Source: Mesostigma viride (Eukaryota; Streptophyta; Mesostigmatophyceae; Mesostigmatales; Mesostigmataceae). Taken from it: 64,000 bases of DNA. The notes below the pieces were generated by a model. It was not told the DNA's origin, did not search any database, and was given only the letters and a program-made list of their open reading frames with translations. The translations under genes were made by a program, and so were the position numbers. The DNA is taken from contig RPFO01000041.1 of assembly GCA_009746045.1 (NCBI GenBank), forward strand, positions 3,521,661-3,585,660, in the 5' to 3' direction. How positions within the stretch are numbered: the stretch's first letter is position 1; every line of letters begins with the position of its first letter. Of this stretch, positions 54,276-64,000 are shown piece after piece.

Positions 54276-55798
54276 TGCTGCGTGCTTCTCCTCCATTGTG
54301 GGCACCTTGACGTCCTCCTGAGCACCTGCAACCCCTTTCCCATCATTGACAGCCTCATTGGTAGAACAGCACTCTGTAGCTGGTCTTTCTCCCCCCTTTA
54401 CCACCGTAGTTTCATCCCACACTGACCCATCCTGGAACTGCACCACCTTCTCAGACCACAAGATAGCAGGATTAGCAGACTCCAACCATGGCATCCCCCA
54501 GAATCACATCAGCAGCAGTGAGTGGAATGACGTCTGCTGTGACTGACAAGGTTTGAAGTGGGCACACCTGGAACATCAGGTGCACATAGCCAGGTGAGTT
54601 ACTTTGCCTACCATCAGAATATTGGACCCTGACAGGTACAGGGTGAGGAAGGACTGGCAAGTGCAGCTCCTGCACCAGGGAAGTAGAGATGTATAGTTAC
54701 TCCCTGCACCATAGTCAATCATGAAGAGACATAGGGGCCGAGCCAAAGGGACTGGCCAAAGGGAAAGGGCCTAGCTTGAAACTTCAAAAGCTGACTGGGA
54801 ACAGGAGGGCCCAAAGAGGAGACAGAATCAGAGGCAGACAGGTTGTTCACAGGACGAACATGCACAGCAGGCAAACCAGTCAACTCCACAGCTGCATGGA
54901 CGTAGTCCTGGGGGATCCACTAGTTTTTTGGCAACTCAGGGGGGTGGTCTGAAGACGAGCCCCCGACTGGGAGCTGCACCTGCTGCTCATCTGGATCGTC
55001 CTCCTCCCTCTCCCCTCCCTCTTCCTCAGCCAGGAGATGCCAAAGGGCGTTGACCATCCTCCGCCTATCTTGTCTGCACTGAAGGCCTTCGGCTGGAATG
55101 GTCTCCTGCCCGACGCCTGAATGTTGGGCTTGAACCCACTGAGGCTGCATCCTGTGGTCGCTCTGGCTCACTCCTGGAGGTAGGCTGGATGGTCTTGTGA
55201 AGGGAAGTACACCTTGGGGACCCTTGGTGTCTACAGGAAACTGGTCTCTCTTGGGGCAATCCCGTGCAAAATGCCCTAGCTGGCCACAGGTGAACCAGGC
55301 CCCCTTGGACTGCTCCAAAGCATTGAGCTCCTCCAACACAGCTTTCAGCTGGTTCAGGGGCTTCTTGACCGAGGATGCTTGGGCAGTGGGCTCCCACTTG
55401 AGGGAAAAGTCGGGTACAAGGCACAGCGTGAGAGCATATGACAACACTGTATCCCGTTTCCACTCGACATAGTCGTGGGGGGAGAAGTGCTTGTCAATAT
55501 CCACCCTGACTTGAGGGGACAGCCCGTGGAGAAACCTGTGCAGAGCTTCAGCGTCAGAGCACTGAGGGATCTTCGCCCGTAGGTTGGTAAACGTCTCCAC
55601 GTATTGTGGTAACGTCAAACCCGCCTGTGTACAGTTGGCTAAAGCATCCCTGTCCAGACGAAGCTGGTCCTGGGCAAGCAAGAAGCGTCGGAAAGACAGC
55701 ATGAGGGAGGGTAAATCCTTGCAACTGTTACCTGCTGGGGAACGTAAGAACTCGTCAAACCTGTCTGCTGCACCGTCGCTCATTCGCTGACGGACCAT
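54276..55798 (-). pseudogene. Gypsy chromovirus gag and protease remnant
   Basis: Gag starts at 55798 (MVRQRMSDGAADRFDEFL) and runs 292 codons to about 54920 with capsid-like LRFLHGLSPQVRVDID-type sequence and a single zinc knuckle CGQLGHFARDCP. After a stop, the minus strand shows a retropepsin-like end (VTADVIPLTAADVILGDAM near 54490-54550) and a linker (WSEKVVQFQDGSVWDET). Frameshifts between gag and protease make it nonfunctional. Confidence 0.8.
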
Positions 55799-55846
55799 TT
55801 TCTTCTGGATATCCAGGGAAAGTCGTTCTTCCGCTCTCTTGCCATA

Positions 55847-56460
55847 TGTTAAAAACTGCCCTCATGAAATGCGTATTGGAGTAAAGCCGAACCTTTGCAA
55901 TCAGTTTTCGTATTATCAATTGTGAATTACGTAGTGGTACCAATTAGGTGGCCAACAAGGCCTTCCCAACAAGGGATTCCCAACAAGGGTGTCGACTCTG
56001 ACCAACAAGGTCTTCCCAACAAGGGATTCCCAACAAGGGCGTGAGTCGGACCTACAAGGTAACCATGACAATTGCGGAGGCAACATTATGTGGAAAAGAA
56101 CACCGTCTCTATAGCCGTCGATCTTGGAATAATCTACGGTACAGATAGGGTCCAGCCAGCCGCCACACAAAGGTGGGTGGCTTGCATCATTGAACACAGA
56201 AATGATGCGTTGGGTCACTAGTATGCAAGTACAAGGACATTGCGCCTCCAGGGCAGCACTTAGTGAACTGTCAGAGGGTCGGCGCGGAGCGCGGATCCTA
56301 GCAAATTTGTCAGACGGCCACAGTACCCGTAGTACAGTTGAAAATACATTAATGCCGATTTATACTTCATCGGACTTTGACATCGTACCCTGAAAATATT
56401 ACTGGTAAAGACGAACAGCTAACGGGCACAACCAGGATTGTCAAAAATCCTGACACCCCC
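55847..56460 (-). repeat. LTR, probably the 5' LTR of the gypsy element
   Basis: Begins TGTTAAAAACTGCCC about 50 bp from the gag start; on the minus strand the LTR would end ...TTTTTAACA, followed closely by TGGCAAGAGAGCGG, a possible primer-binding site. It contains repeated CCAACAAGG(G/C) motifs (55950-56045). The first about 155 bp are identical to 63846-64000. The part 56100-56390 is similar in reverse to the solo LTR at 58944-59643. The right boundary is approximate. The matching 3' LTR is not in the window. Confidence 0.6.
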
Positions 56461-56599
56461 CTTGCACGTAGCAAGTAGTGATGCAAAACAAAAACTGTTT
56501 CCCCCCCCCCTCACTTGGAGTCACAGAACGTGTTTACATACAGAAACCAGGGGGAATCTCTCCCACGTCCTCAAGGACATCTGCAGCGGTGAAATGTGC

Positions 56600-57255
56600 A
56601 GTGCCCCCCTGCTTCCCCTTCCTCAGCTCGGGGTTTTGTTCCAACAGCGCTCATGTGTGTGGCCAGTGCGCTTGCAGTGTGTACAGGTGAGAGTCTTGCT
56701 GCTGGTCAGGTAGTAGACGCTCTCGTCTAGATCCTCCTGACAGTGAGGGCAGGCTACCGTGTTGTATACTGCCTGGCCTCCCGAGGTAGAGACACCTCCA
56801 GAGTTGGAGTTGGTACCCCCTGTGGCAGCGCCTGCAGCAGCCCTGTGTACACGAAGGTGGTCATCCGCCTTCAGTACTGCAGTCTTGTACTCACGCCACG
56901 TAAGATCCGCCCCCAGGTGATAGGCCGCCAGAACAGGGCCAAACGGGGTGGGTAGGCGTCGCCTGTGGGATGTTACAAGAATTGACTCATGCAACCTGTT
57001 TGAGCTGAGCTTGTTGTACTCCAGGTATTTTCTCTCCATTAGGCTCAGGTTCGAAGACACCTGATCCAAAGGGATGCGATCTGATGCCAGGAGTTCTTCC
57101 AGTGTGGCTGCCTGGTAAGTCGAAGTTGTCTCGTCGTGGCCAAAGATGTCCACAAGAATCGCCCACGACTCGTGAAGGTAGTGATTTGGCGCAGTGGCAG
57201 CATGTAAGAGGGCAATGCCGTCTAGGCAGGCCACCAGGGCAGCGTAACCCAGCTT
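56600..57255 (-). pseudogene. Copia gag remnant, C-terminal part
   Basis: Reads QQKLGYAALVACLDGIALLH, HYLHESWAILVDIFG, LDQVSSNLSLMERKYLEYN and the zinc knuckle CTHCKRTGHTHERCW, a typical Copia gag order. It is continuous with the N-terminal part at 60897-61081 once LINE B and one TAACCAG are removed (DLV-IKQQKLGY). No integrase or RT follows, so the element is truncated. Confidence 0.75.
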
Positions 57256-57273
57256 TTGTTGCTTGATAACCAG

Positions 57274-57742
57274 AACAAGACCGCAAGGACTTCTTTGCAG
57301 CGCTGGAGAACCTGGCGAACGGCATCCCTGGTCGCAACTACCTCGCTCTGCTGCTGGACGCCAACGCCACGCTACCACCAGGTACTGGCGGATGTCAGCA
57401 CGCCCCCAACGGTACGGTCTCCAATGCCAACACTGAACTTTTTGCTGATTTGCTTACGACATGCGATTTGGTCACTGCCAACACCCGCTTTCCACATAGT
57501 CCAGATGCTTTGGTCACACACACCTCGCCAACTGGCACTGAACGCTGCATCGACTATGTTGTAATGCGCAAGCGTCATCAAGGCTTTATTATACTAGCTG
57601 CTCGCTCGCATGTGATCCCCCTGGTGCGCTCCGATCATCGCATCGTCACCGCCCGCATCCGCCTGCGATTCCCCTCGCCCTTTCGTAAGCACGTGGCACC
57701 ACCTGATTTGCGCACACTTCAGTTGCTTGAGAAATCGATCTG
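57274..57742 (+). pseudogene. LINE B AP-endonuclease domain, C-terminal part
   Basis: Frames carry LALLLDANATLPPGTGG, TELFADLLTTCDLVTANTRF, TERCIDYVVMRKRHQ and LVRSDHRIVTARI. The DAN, ID-YV and SDH boxes are those of APE-type endonucleases of LINEs. The first half of the domain is missing and there is a frame change near 57370 and another near 57742. Confidence 0.75.
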
Positions 57743-60587
57743 ACGACGCTCTGGAGGACTTCCCTGAAAAATGCGCCCACAAGCGGGCGGCAGAGGCGTT
57801 CGTCGACGCGCTGGACATCCCGGCCAGCCACACCCAGCTGTTCGCTGCCGGCCCGGCATCGGCCCTTCGGCACCTCGCTGACAAGCTGCCCGCGGCCGGG
57901 GCCCTGCTGCCCCCCCGCCGCCCGCCCCGCTTCACCAGCCTGCACCGGCTCCCCGCCGTCATCCAGGCCCGGCAAGCCCTGCGCGACAACAACGACCCCG
58001 CCCGCTACGCCCGCCTCAAAGCCGATTACCACTCGGCCATCCGGCAGGCGACCAAGGAGCAGGAGGACCTTCATGTCCGCGAGTACTTCGCCCACCTCAA
58101 GGACCAGCACGGCAAGTACGCCTGGACCCGCCTGCGTCACGCCCAACGGCCCGCCGGCGGCGCGCAGCCGGCGCCGCGGACGCTCTCTGGCTCACCGCAG
58201 CAGCAGCTTGACCAGTGGTATTCCTCCCAGTCCCGGCTGCTCGGCGCCCCCCCGCCGCCTCCGCCGCTTGGCCCTCTGGTGGCCGTACGCCTGGCAGTAG
58301 CGCCTGCGGACGTCCCTGCGCCGCCCACGCCGCCCGCCGCTGAGCAGGACTACACGTACCCCGCCCTGACGGAACCCCTGGCCGACCCCAACGAGCTACC
58401 GCCGTTCACCGAGCTCGAGCTGAGCACCGCCGCCAAGCAACTCCCCTTCTACGCCGCCGTTGGACCTGACCAGCTCCCAGCCCCGGTGATTAAGCTGACG
58501 GCGCTCACGGGGTTCCTGCTTGACGTCTGCAACCGGATCCTGCTTGCCGACGCGCCGCCGATTCCTGAGTGGCAGCACAGCTACCGGATTATGCTGTACA
58601 AAAACAAAGGTTCCCCTGACGACCCCGCCAACTACAGAGGAGTCTGCATCCAGAGCGCCGCACTTAAGTTGTTCATGCGCATGATCCTCAACCGCCTTCG
58701 TTCTGCTCTCGACTGTCACCGGCCTTGGGGAAAGTCAAATGGGCTTCCGTCCTGGGCGCAACACCGTCATGGCCATCTTCGTCGCGAGTCGCCTCTTCGA
58801 GGAAGTCGCTCTCCTGCAACCTGGTGAGTTTCCCGCCATCCCGGATCTTCGTCGACTTCATCAAGGCTTTTGATTCTGTTCTCTGGGACGCTCTATGGGC
58901 TGTACTTGCTCGCGCTCGCGTCCCCACTCCCCTGATTACCGTCTGTTAGAATTATATTCTGTCCGATGGCTTTCTTACGCTGAACAGTTACGGCCGATTT
59001 ACAATATATGGCCGAGACGCTTACGCGTGAATGAATCTGTACTAGTGTGACGGAATCTTTTTCAGACGTACTTATATTTTCAGTCCACTTGGTCAAAGTC
59101 CGATGTAGTATAAATCGGCACTCAATATATTTCCAGCACTGTTTACTGTCATCCGTAACGTACCGAGCACTGTCCTGCCGGTACTGTAGCCGTCGTACAA
59201 ATTTGCCAGGATCCGCGCTTCGCGCCGACCCTTTTTTCACTAAGTGCTGCCCTGGAGGCGCAATGTCCTTGTACTTGCATACTAGTGACCCAACGCATCA
59301 TGTCTGTGTTGATGCAAGCCACCCACGTTTTGTGTGGCGGCTGGCCTGCACCCTAACTGTGCCGTAGATTTTTCCTAAATCGACGGCTATAGGGACGGTG
59401 TGCTTTTTCCACATAATGTTGCTCTGGCAGTTTGTCCTGTAAGCCTTGACATGCTAAGCTATGGCAGCTGGCCGCCCCATGGCCGCAGCCTAGACTATGT
59501 TGGATGAATGATTAAACGAATATTACCAATGAATTCGCCTCATTTTTGTCCATAAGTCAAAGGTCTTCAAGTACCGGAACTTTCCTCCGATAGCCAGCAT
59601 TTATTGTGCAAGCTAGGAGAAGTTTTTGGCCATTTTCCTGACACCGTCATCCGCACGCTGTATGAGGGGTCGACCACTTCGGTGCGCACTCAACACGGCA
59701 TTACCCCGCCCTGCCCACTGCAGACCGGCAGGGTTGCGTCCTGTCGCCGTACCTGTTTATTATTGTCGTGGATTATGTTATGCGCCAGGCACGTGCTCGC
59801 TTTGCTAGCATTGCAGGCCGTGCCCCTGGCCTAGCGATCACAAACGAGCTTGGGGAAGGGGGGCCGACTAACCAGCAGAATTTACTAGCTGACCTCATTT
59901 ATGCCGACGACATCACGCTCATCGAGAAGCCGGAGTCTGCCCAACTTTGGCTGGACTGCCTGGCGCTCGAGGCTCGGGCGGTTGGTCTAGAAATCAGCCC
60001 CAAAACGGAGGCCCTGGCCCTTGGCATGGCAGGGCCCCCACCCACACTCCGCCTCTTAGACGATGCCGAGGTCAACTACCCTCCTTCAGGCCGCTTCAAG
60101 CTGCTCGGCAGTTGGCTTCCCGACTGCGAGGCCGACATGACGACACGGATCGGCATGGCGTGGGCGCACCTCCATGACCACCGCCGCTGGTGGAGCAACC
60201 CCGCCCTACCCCGGATCGTCAAGCGTGACCTCTTCAAGGTCGTCATTCTGACGATCCTGACCTACGGCGCCGAGACGTGGACACTGACGCAGGAGCTGGA
60301 GCAACGACTCGACGGCGCCGTCACCAAGATGCTGCGCCAGGCCCTTAACATCCCCCTTGGTTTGCGCATTAGTAATGAGGATTTGTACGCTGATTTGCCC
60401 TATGTTTCCCACATTATTAGGCACAGGCGCCTGGGCCTAGCCGGGCACCTGAACTTGGCCCGCACAGATCAGGTAGATACATCAGATAGACTAGCTGGCA
60501 CCAAGCCCGCCCAGCCTGGGCGATATGTCCTCACCTGGCGTGCCCCCGGCCGCGCGCGGCAGGGGCCGCCACCCGTGGACTTTTCGT
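57743..60587 (+). pseudogene. LINE B reverse transcriptase region
   Basis: Pre-RT region (HLADKLPAAGALL, DQHGKYAWTRLRHAQRP), fingers (PDQLPAPVIKLTALTGFL, YKNKGSPDDPANYRGVC), motif A FVDFIKAFDSVLWD after frameshifts near 58722 and 58845, and the solo LTR at 58944-59643. Then come a broken motif B and a long frame with LLADLIYADDITLIEKP (motif C), TYGAETWTLTQELEQRL and the C-terminal domain. Compared with the copy at 24206-25233, extra or missing bases around 58722 and 59730 disrupt it. Confidence 0.82.
58944..59643 (-). mobile_element. Solo LTR in LINE B
   Basis: A 700-bp segment beginning TGTTAGAATT and ending CCTGACA is flanked by CCGTC (58939-58943, 59644-59648). The stretch 59200-59420 is similar, in reverse, to 56100-56300 of the LTR at 55847. 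TG...CA ends, a 5-bp TSD and no coding content make it a solo LTR left by recombination. Confidence 0.82.
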
Positions 60588-60896
60588 GATAGACTCGGCA
60601 TGGACATGTGCTACACTAGACGTGACGGGCTCACCCCCGGGCAGCCTCCTGGTTTGTCTGTAATATGGAGGCAGATGGTGCGCAAGGATAGATGGCAAGT
60701 AGTGATGAAGGAGACCACCCCCAAGCCTGTGGGGGCTCCGCGTGTGACCAAGTATGGCATTCATAGCGATTCGGGCCGCGGTGCCCACACCCCTGTAACT
60801 AGGACCTAGATAGCTTATACCATCCATTCCATCCCATGTTCCCCTCCCACTGAGGACTTATGCTCACGTGACGCAGTCACGTGTCTATTAATTAAT
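60588..60896 (+). mobile_element. LINE B C-terminal end and 3' UTR
   Basis: Contains GMDMCYTRRDGLTPGQPPG and IWRQMVRKDRWQVVMKET in a frame shifted from the main RT frame, the stop after HTPVTRT (about 60807), the 3' UTR, the 8-bp-stem hairpin and the tail TATTAATTAATTAATTAA. Confidence 0.82.
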
Positions 60897-61081
60897 TAAT
60901 TAACCAGGTCGACTTCCCCGGCCAATGCCTCCTTGTACCCAATAGCCTCGAAGATTCCCTCAACCTTGATCTTGAAGGAGGTGAACTTCTTGTAGTCAAG
61001 GCCATCGAAGGTGACGTTACGGAGTGCATTCAGTACAGTATTCTCCTTCACGTCGCGAGCAGCAGCTGCGTTTGCAGCCAT
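60897..61081 (-). pseudogene. Copia gag remnant, N-terminal part
   Basis: ATG at 61081: MAANAAAARDVKENTVLNAL, then FDGLDYKKFTSFKIKVEG and IFEAIGYKEALAGEVDLV. The F-G-x-Y-x-x-F/W pattern is that of a Copia gag start. The frame continues at 57255. Confidence 0.75.
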
Positions 61082-61365
61082 GGTTAAAAACTTGAAAGCT
61101 GGAAAGGATAAAACAGATTTACTCGCTTAGGAAATAATGCTCGATGGTCGCAGTTCGCACCAAGGTCCAGTCGTAAAGCATGGAATTAATCGTATGCCAG
61201 ACCTCTGCGTTATATGTGATGATGCCGAAGGAACCCCCTTCAAATACAACAAATGGCCTCGCCTGTAAGTCGTTGGCCAAGGTGCGCCCTCTAGTTAAAA
61301 TCCTCGCAGTCCTGGCATATAAGTATATGTGATGATATCTTTATAAATGAAACGGTTGCCAGCAT
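61082..61365. other. Gene-free stretch upstream of the Copia gag
   Basis: Expected 5' leader or LTR side of the truncated Copia element (minus strand), but I find no LTR partner for it in the window and no primer-binding site. Confidence 0.4.
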
Positions 61366-61783
61366 TCGGGGTTCTTTGAACGGAGTTTCTTCTATACGTG
61401 AATGCGGGAACAAGAGGCCGCTGGATGAGCGGCTTATATGTCGAAGTGTTTTCTCGTAGTTGTTCGGCTAGAGCTTTTGTGATTAGTAGATGCAGTATAG
61501 TGCATGGTTGAAAAATGAATTAAATAAAATGTGCGTTCCGCGCTTGGGTTGATTATACCCGGGCGGAACGGGGCGTGAGGTGCAGTGCCCCTGAAAAGAA
61601 CAACCTACGCATTATTTAATACTAGCCGTGCAGATTCGGGATATTCTACCCCCGGTCTGTACGGTTAGCGTCTTACTAGCATCACTGAACATAAGGGTTT
61701 AATGACGTCAGTTAGCTAGGGATAAGGGAGGTTTTGCGACTAAAAGCCGCTCTGGCTGGTTTTGTCGGCCTCTTTCTTTGCTC
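61366..61783 (+). repeat. 418-bp direct repeat, copy X1
   Basis: Nearly identical to 62747-63164 (a few substitutions such as CGAAGTG/CGTAGTG and CCCGGGCGG/CCCAGGCGG). It contains TTCCGCGCTTGGGTTGATTATA, TTCTACCCCCGGTCTGTACG and TGACGTCA. There is no coding capacity; it could be an LTR or part of a tandem duplication. Confidence 0.85.
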
Positions 61784-62619
61784 GTTGTCGTTGCGGCGGC
61801 AGCCGCAGCTATGGGTGCTGCGGAGCAAAATCCCAAAAGCACTGGTTGCACCGGCCACTTGGCCAGTGGTGAGACTTCCAGTTGTTAACCGGCCAGGCGT
61901 AGTTCCTCGCCCGGTTAACTAAAAGAAAAGAAAATGATTACCTCCGGTCCGCACCTTTTCCCCAGCTTGGGGTCTTTGGTGGGCCGGGTGCCGTGACAGG
62001 TGCTCAACTGTCGCTTGGTCGGCCCAGTGCGCGAGCTGGTGCTCCGTACCTGGGGATGCTTGCACCCCGGGTTGGAGCCGGATGGCTGGCACTGGCGACC
62101 CGTGTCTCGGTCCGCGGCCTGAGGCTTTTTCTTCGGAAATTGCTGCTGGCCAGCAAACTTTGCAATTGCCTTCCGCCGAGGGGGGGTGGTTGGGGCTGGG
62201 GACGGCGATGGGAAAAGCGCCTAAGCTAGAAATTTTTTCCCCACGCATAGAAACCTCGGGGGGGAATGCGGTCTTGGCTGAACGGACTCTCGTTCAGCCA
62301 GGTGCCTGGGGCTGTGGCCTCGGGCATCCGGGCTGGCGGGGCCTGGGCTAGGTCCACGTTTTTTCTCGAAGCACCCCGGGTCTATGGGGAGACGGCCATA
62401 GCGGTACCGACTCGGGGCCCCGAGAGGGGTCATGATAGGCTGGCCGTGCGCAATCGCAGTGCAAATGCGCTGGGCCTTTTTGGGCCTGGCCATGCATCCA
62501 CAGCCGCCGGGCACACGCCTCCCGATGTGGGGGGGCTCCCGTTTTGCGGCAGGGCGGTCACTTGTGACAACGAGCAAGGTGGAGTGCGGCTTCAAGGGAA
62601 AGCCAGGGCGGGGGTGATT
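61784..62619 (+). other. Unique segment between the direct repeats
   Basis: GC-rich, without a recognisable gene. Open frames on both strands (for example 62266-62637 plus, 62221-62625 minus) mirror each other and lack motifs. Confidence 0.45.
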
Positions 62620-63326
62620 GGGCAACGTACTTCATGAAGGGCCTTGAACGGCGTGCCTCCGGGCATGTCAATAGTGTCACATGTATGCTTCCACTTATTG
62701 TTTTAATGAAGATGCTGGTTTTTGTGGGAGCTACGTGGGACATGAATCGGGGTTCTTTGAACGGAGTTTCTTCTATACGTGAATGCGGGAACAAGAGGCC
62801 GCTGGATGAGCGGCTTATATGTCGTAGTGTTTTCTCGTAGTTGTTCGGCTAGAGCTTTTGTGATTAGTAGATGCAGTATAGTGCATGGTTGAAAAATGAA
62901 TTAAATAAAATGTGCGTTCCGCGCTTGGGTTGATTATACCCAGGCGGAACGGGGCGTGAGGTGCAGTGCCCCTGAAAAGAACAACCTACGCATTATTTAA
63001 TACTAGCCGTGCAGATTCGGGATATTCTACCCCCGGTCTGTACGGTTAGCGTCTTACTAGCATCACTGAACATAAGGGTTTAATGACGTCAGTTAGCTAG
63101 GGATAAGGGAGGTTTTGCGACTAAAAGCCGCTCTGGCTGGTTTTGTCGGCCTCTTTCTTTGCTCCCCACCCACCCGCCCTTGTCTTGGTTGCCTCTAGGG
63201 CAACGTATACTTCATGAAGGGCCTTGAACGGCGTGCCTCCGGGCATGTCAATAGTGTCACCTGTATGCTTCCACTTATTGTTTTAATGAAGATGCTGGTT
63301 TTTGTGGGAGCTACGTGGGACATGAA
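62620..63326 (+). repeat. Repeat block Y1-X2-Y2
   Basis: Y1 (62620-62745) and Y2 (63198-63326) share CTTCATGAAGGGCCTTGAAC through GGAGCTACGTGGGACATGAA. X2 (62747-63164) lies between them and repeats X1. The arrangement X1-M-Y1-X2-short M-Y2 indicates a tandem duplication with loss of most of M from the second unit. The shared frame MKGLERRASGHVNSVTCMLP is short and of unknown meaning. Confidence 0.8.
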
Positions 63327-63429
63327 ATACAATTCGGACACTTCGTCCCAGCTCAGGGTCGTGAAACTTGACCTCTACGGACTGTCTCGGGCTGGGAATA
63401 GGGTCTGAGGCACCATGAATTGTGATGTG

Positions 63430-63782
63430 CTTGAATGGCTGTGGGTTAAGCGACATATATATTAAAAATATAATTACTTACAGCAGAGTGAAATCACTCA
63501 AACCAAAGCAAACGCCCAGCTATAAACCTATATACAGAGCCATGTCAAAGCTCTATACTACGATAAGACCAATGGAAACGCCTAACGGGAGGAACCTAAT
63601 AGCCCTGCTGCACCGCAAAATCAGCCCGCGTACGGCGGAGCATGATGTCAGCCATGGCCCGAGTCAGCGCCACCGACAAGCGCTGACGCCAATATGACGT
63701 CCAGGTCCGCGCCGACCATGGGGCCCGCTGGCCCTCCAGGTCCAGCCGGTCCTCCCGGAGCCGGCAACACTCCTTGAAGACA
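63430..63782 (-). pseudogene. LINE A 3' fragment
   Basis: The reverse complement of 23345-23700: end of the restriction-like endonuclease ORF (ECCRLREDRLDLEG), then LTRAMADIMLRRTRADFAVQ, the 3' UTR and the AATATATAT tail at 63460. It is truncated on its 5' side at 63782, where unrelated sequence starts. Confidence 0.85.
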
Positions 63783-63845
63783 TATATATGTGGAATCTTG
63801 ACATAAAACTGATTACAGAAGGCAACTCGCAATCGGTACCAATGA

Positions 63846-64000
63846 TGTTAAAAACTGCCCTCATGAAATGCGTATTGGAGTAAAGCCGAACCTTTGCAAT
63901 CAGTTTTCGTATTATCAATTGTGAATTACGTAGTGGTACCAATTAGGTGGCCAACAAGGCCTTCCCAACAAGGGATTCCCAACAAGGGTGTCGACTCTGA
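63846..64000 (-). repeat. LTR fragment running off the window
   Basis: Identical over its 155 bp to 55847-56001, starting TGTTAAAAACTGCCC and including the CCAACAAGG repeats. Strand is assigned by analogy with the gypsy LTR. It may start a second gypsy element beyond the window. Confidence 0.8.

Larger units (their letters stand above)
57256..60896 (+). mobile_element. LINE B, longest copy
   Basis: Starts within the endonuclease domain (5'-truncated), continues through RT to a 3' UTR, hairpin (arms 60865-60872, 60876-60883) and TTAA tail. TAACCAG flanks both sides (about 57249-57255, then right after the tail at 60899). It interrupts a Copia gag and is itself interrupted by a solo LTR. Confidence 0.85.

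Noticed and set aside
62221-62637. Overlapping plus and minus frames of 120-135 codons
   Set aside because: GC-rich mirror frames without motifs, between duplicated noncoding blocks.

Overview
Organism. This is nuclear DNA of a eukaryote, most likely a chlorophyte green alga (Chlamydomonadales-like; inferred). The only convincing host gene encodes a plant/green-algal type chloroplast M41-like (FtsH-related) membrane protein. Its short GC-rich exons are separated by GT-AG introns packed with tandem repeats. Nearly everything else is transposable elements, most of them broken, and many nested in each other with target-site duplications (TSDs) that can be read directly.

Layout. 1-1400: no gene. 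1417-9785 (+): the M41-like gene, about eight exons. Its introns hold minisatellites, a large CCACCCCR satellite with an assembly gap (4088-4793), and a piggyBac-like TTAA-flanked element (7910-9229). 9786-16875: microsatellites, LINE tails, an L1-type ORF1 remnant, an unclassified A-B / A-C-B element pair and a 428-bp TTG run. 16880-25592: a four-level nest. A piggyBac-like element is split by an APE-type LINE ('LINE B', minus strand, TSD ATGAGCAC). LINE B is split by DNA carrying a second LINE with a restriction-like endonuclease ('LINE A', plus strand). LINE A is split by a 2,234-bp near-perfect palindromic array (TSD GCGGC). 25969-32962: a decayed CACTA/En-Spm transposon with two divergent genes, a MITE in an intron and a long AAG run. 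33100-56460: a Ty3/gypsy chromovirus on the minus strand, cut by a 15-kb LTR retrotransposon (37064-52032, 702-bp LTRs, TSD CAGCC). That element itself contains a TIR element, a second Copia-like element (43433-46441, TSD TTCTC) and a hAT element (48485-50287, TSD AAGATGAC). 56600-61081: a Copia gag remnant cut by LINE B (57256-60896, TSD TAACCAG), which is itself cut by a solo LTR (58944-59643, TSD CCGTC). 61366-63326: duplicated noncoding units. 63430-64000: a LINE A 3' fragment and the start of another LTR.

How it fits together. The M41-like gene appears intact from transit-peptide-like N-terminus to stop, although two of its introns carry tandem copies of their own exon/5'-splice-site junction. 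The TE part is a layered record in which relative insertion order can be read from the nesting. The oldest layers (gypsy, CACTA, LINE A/B) carry frameshifts and stops; the youngest (Copia-like elements with about 98-99% identical LTRs by eye, the palindromic array) look recent. Points that deserve attention: the palindromic array with a tRNA-like segment; a Copia-type element with the order ORF1-gag-IN-PR-RT-RH and an HGDD catalytic box; and structure-conserved, sequence-diverged terminal hairpins in the piggyBac-like family. All identifications come from reading motifs; no database search was run.
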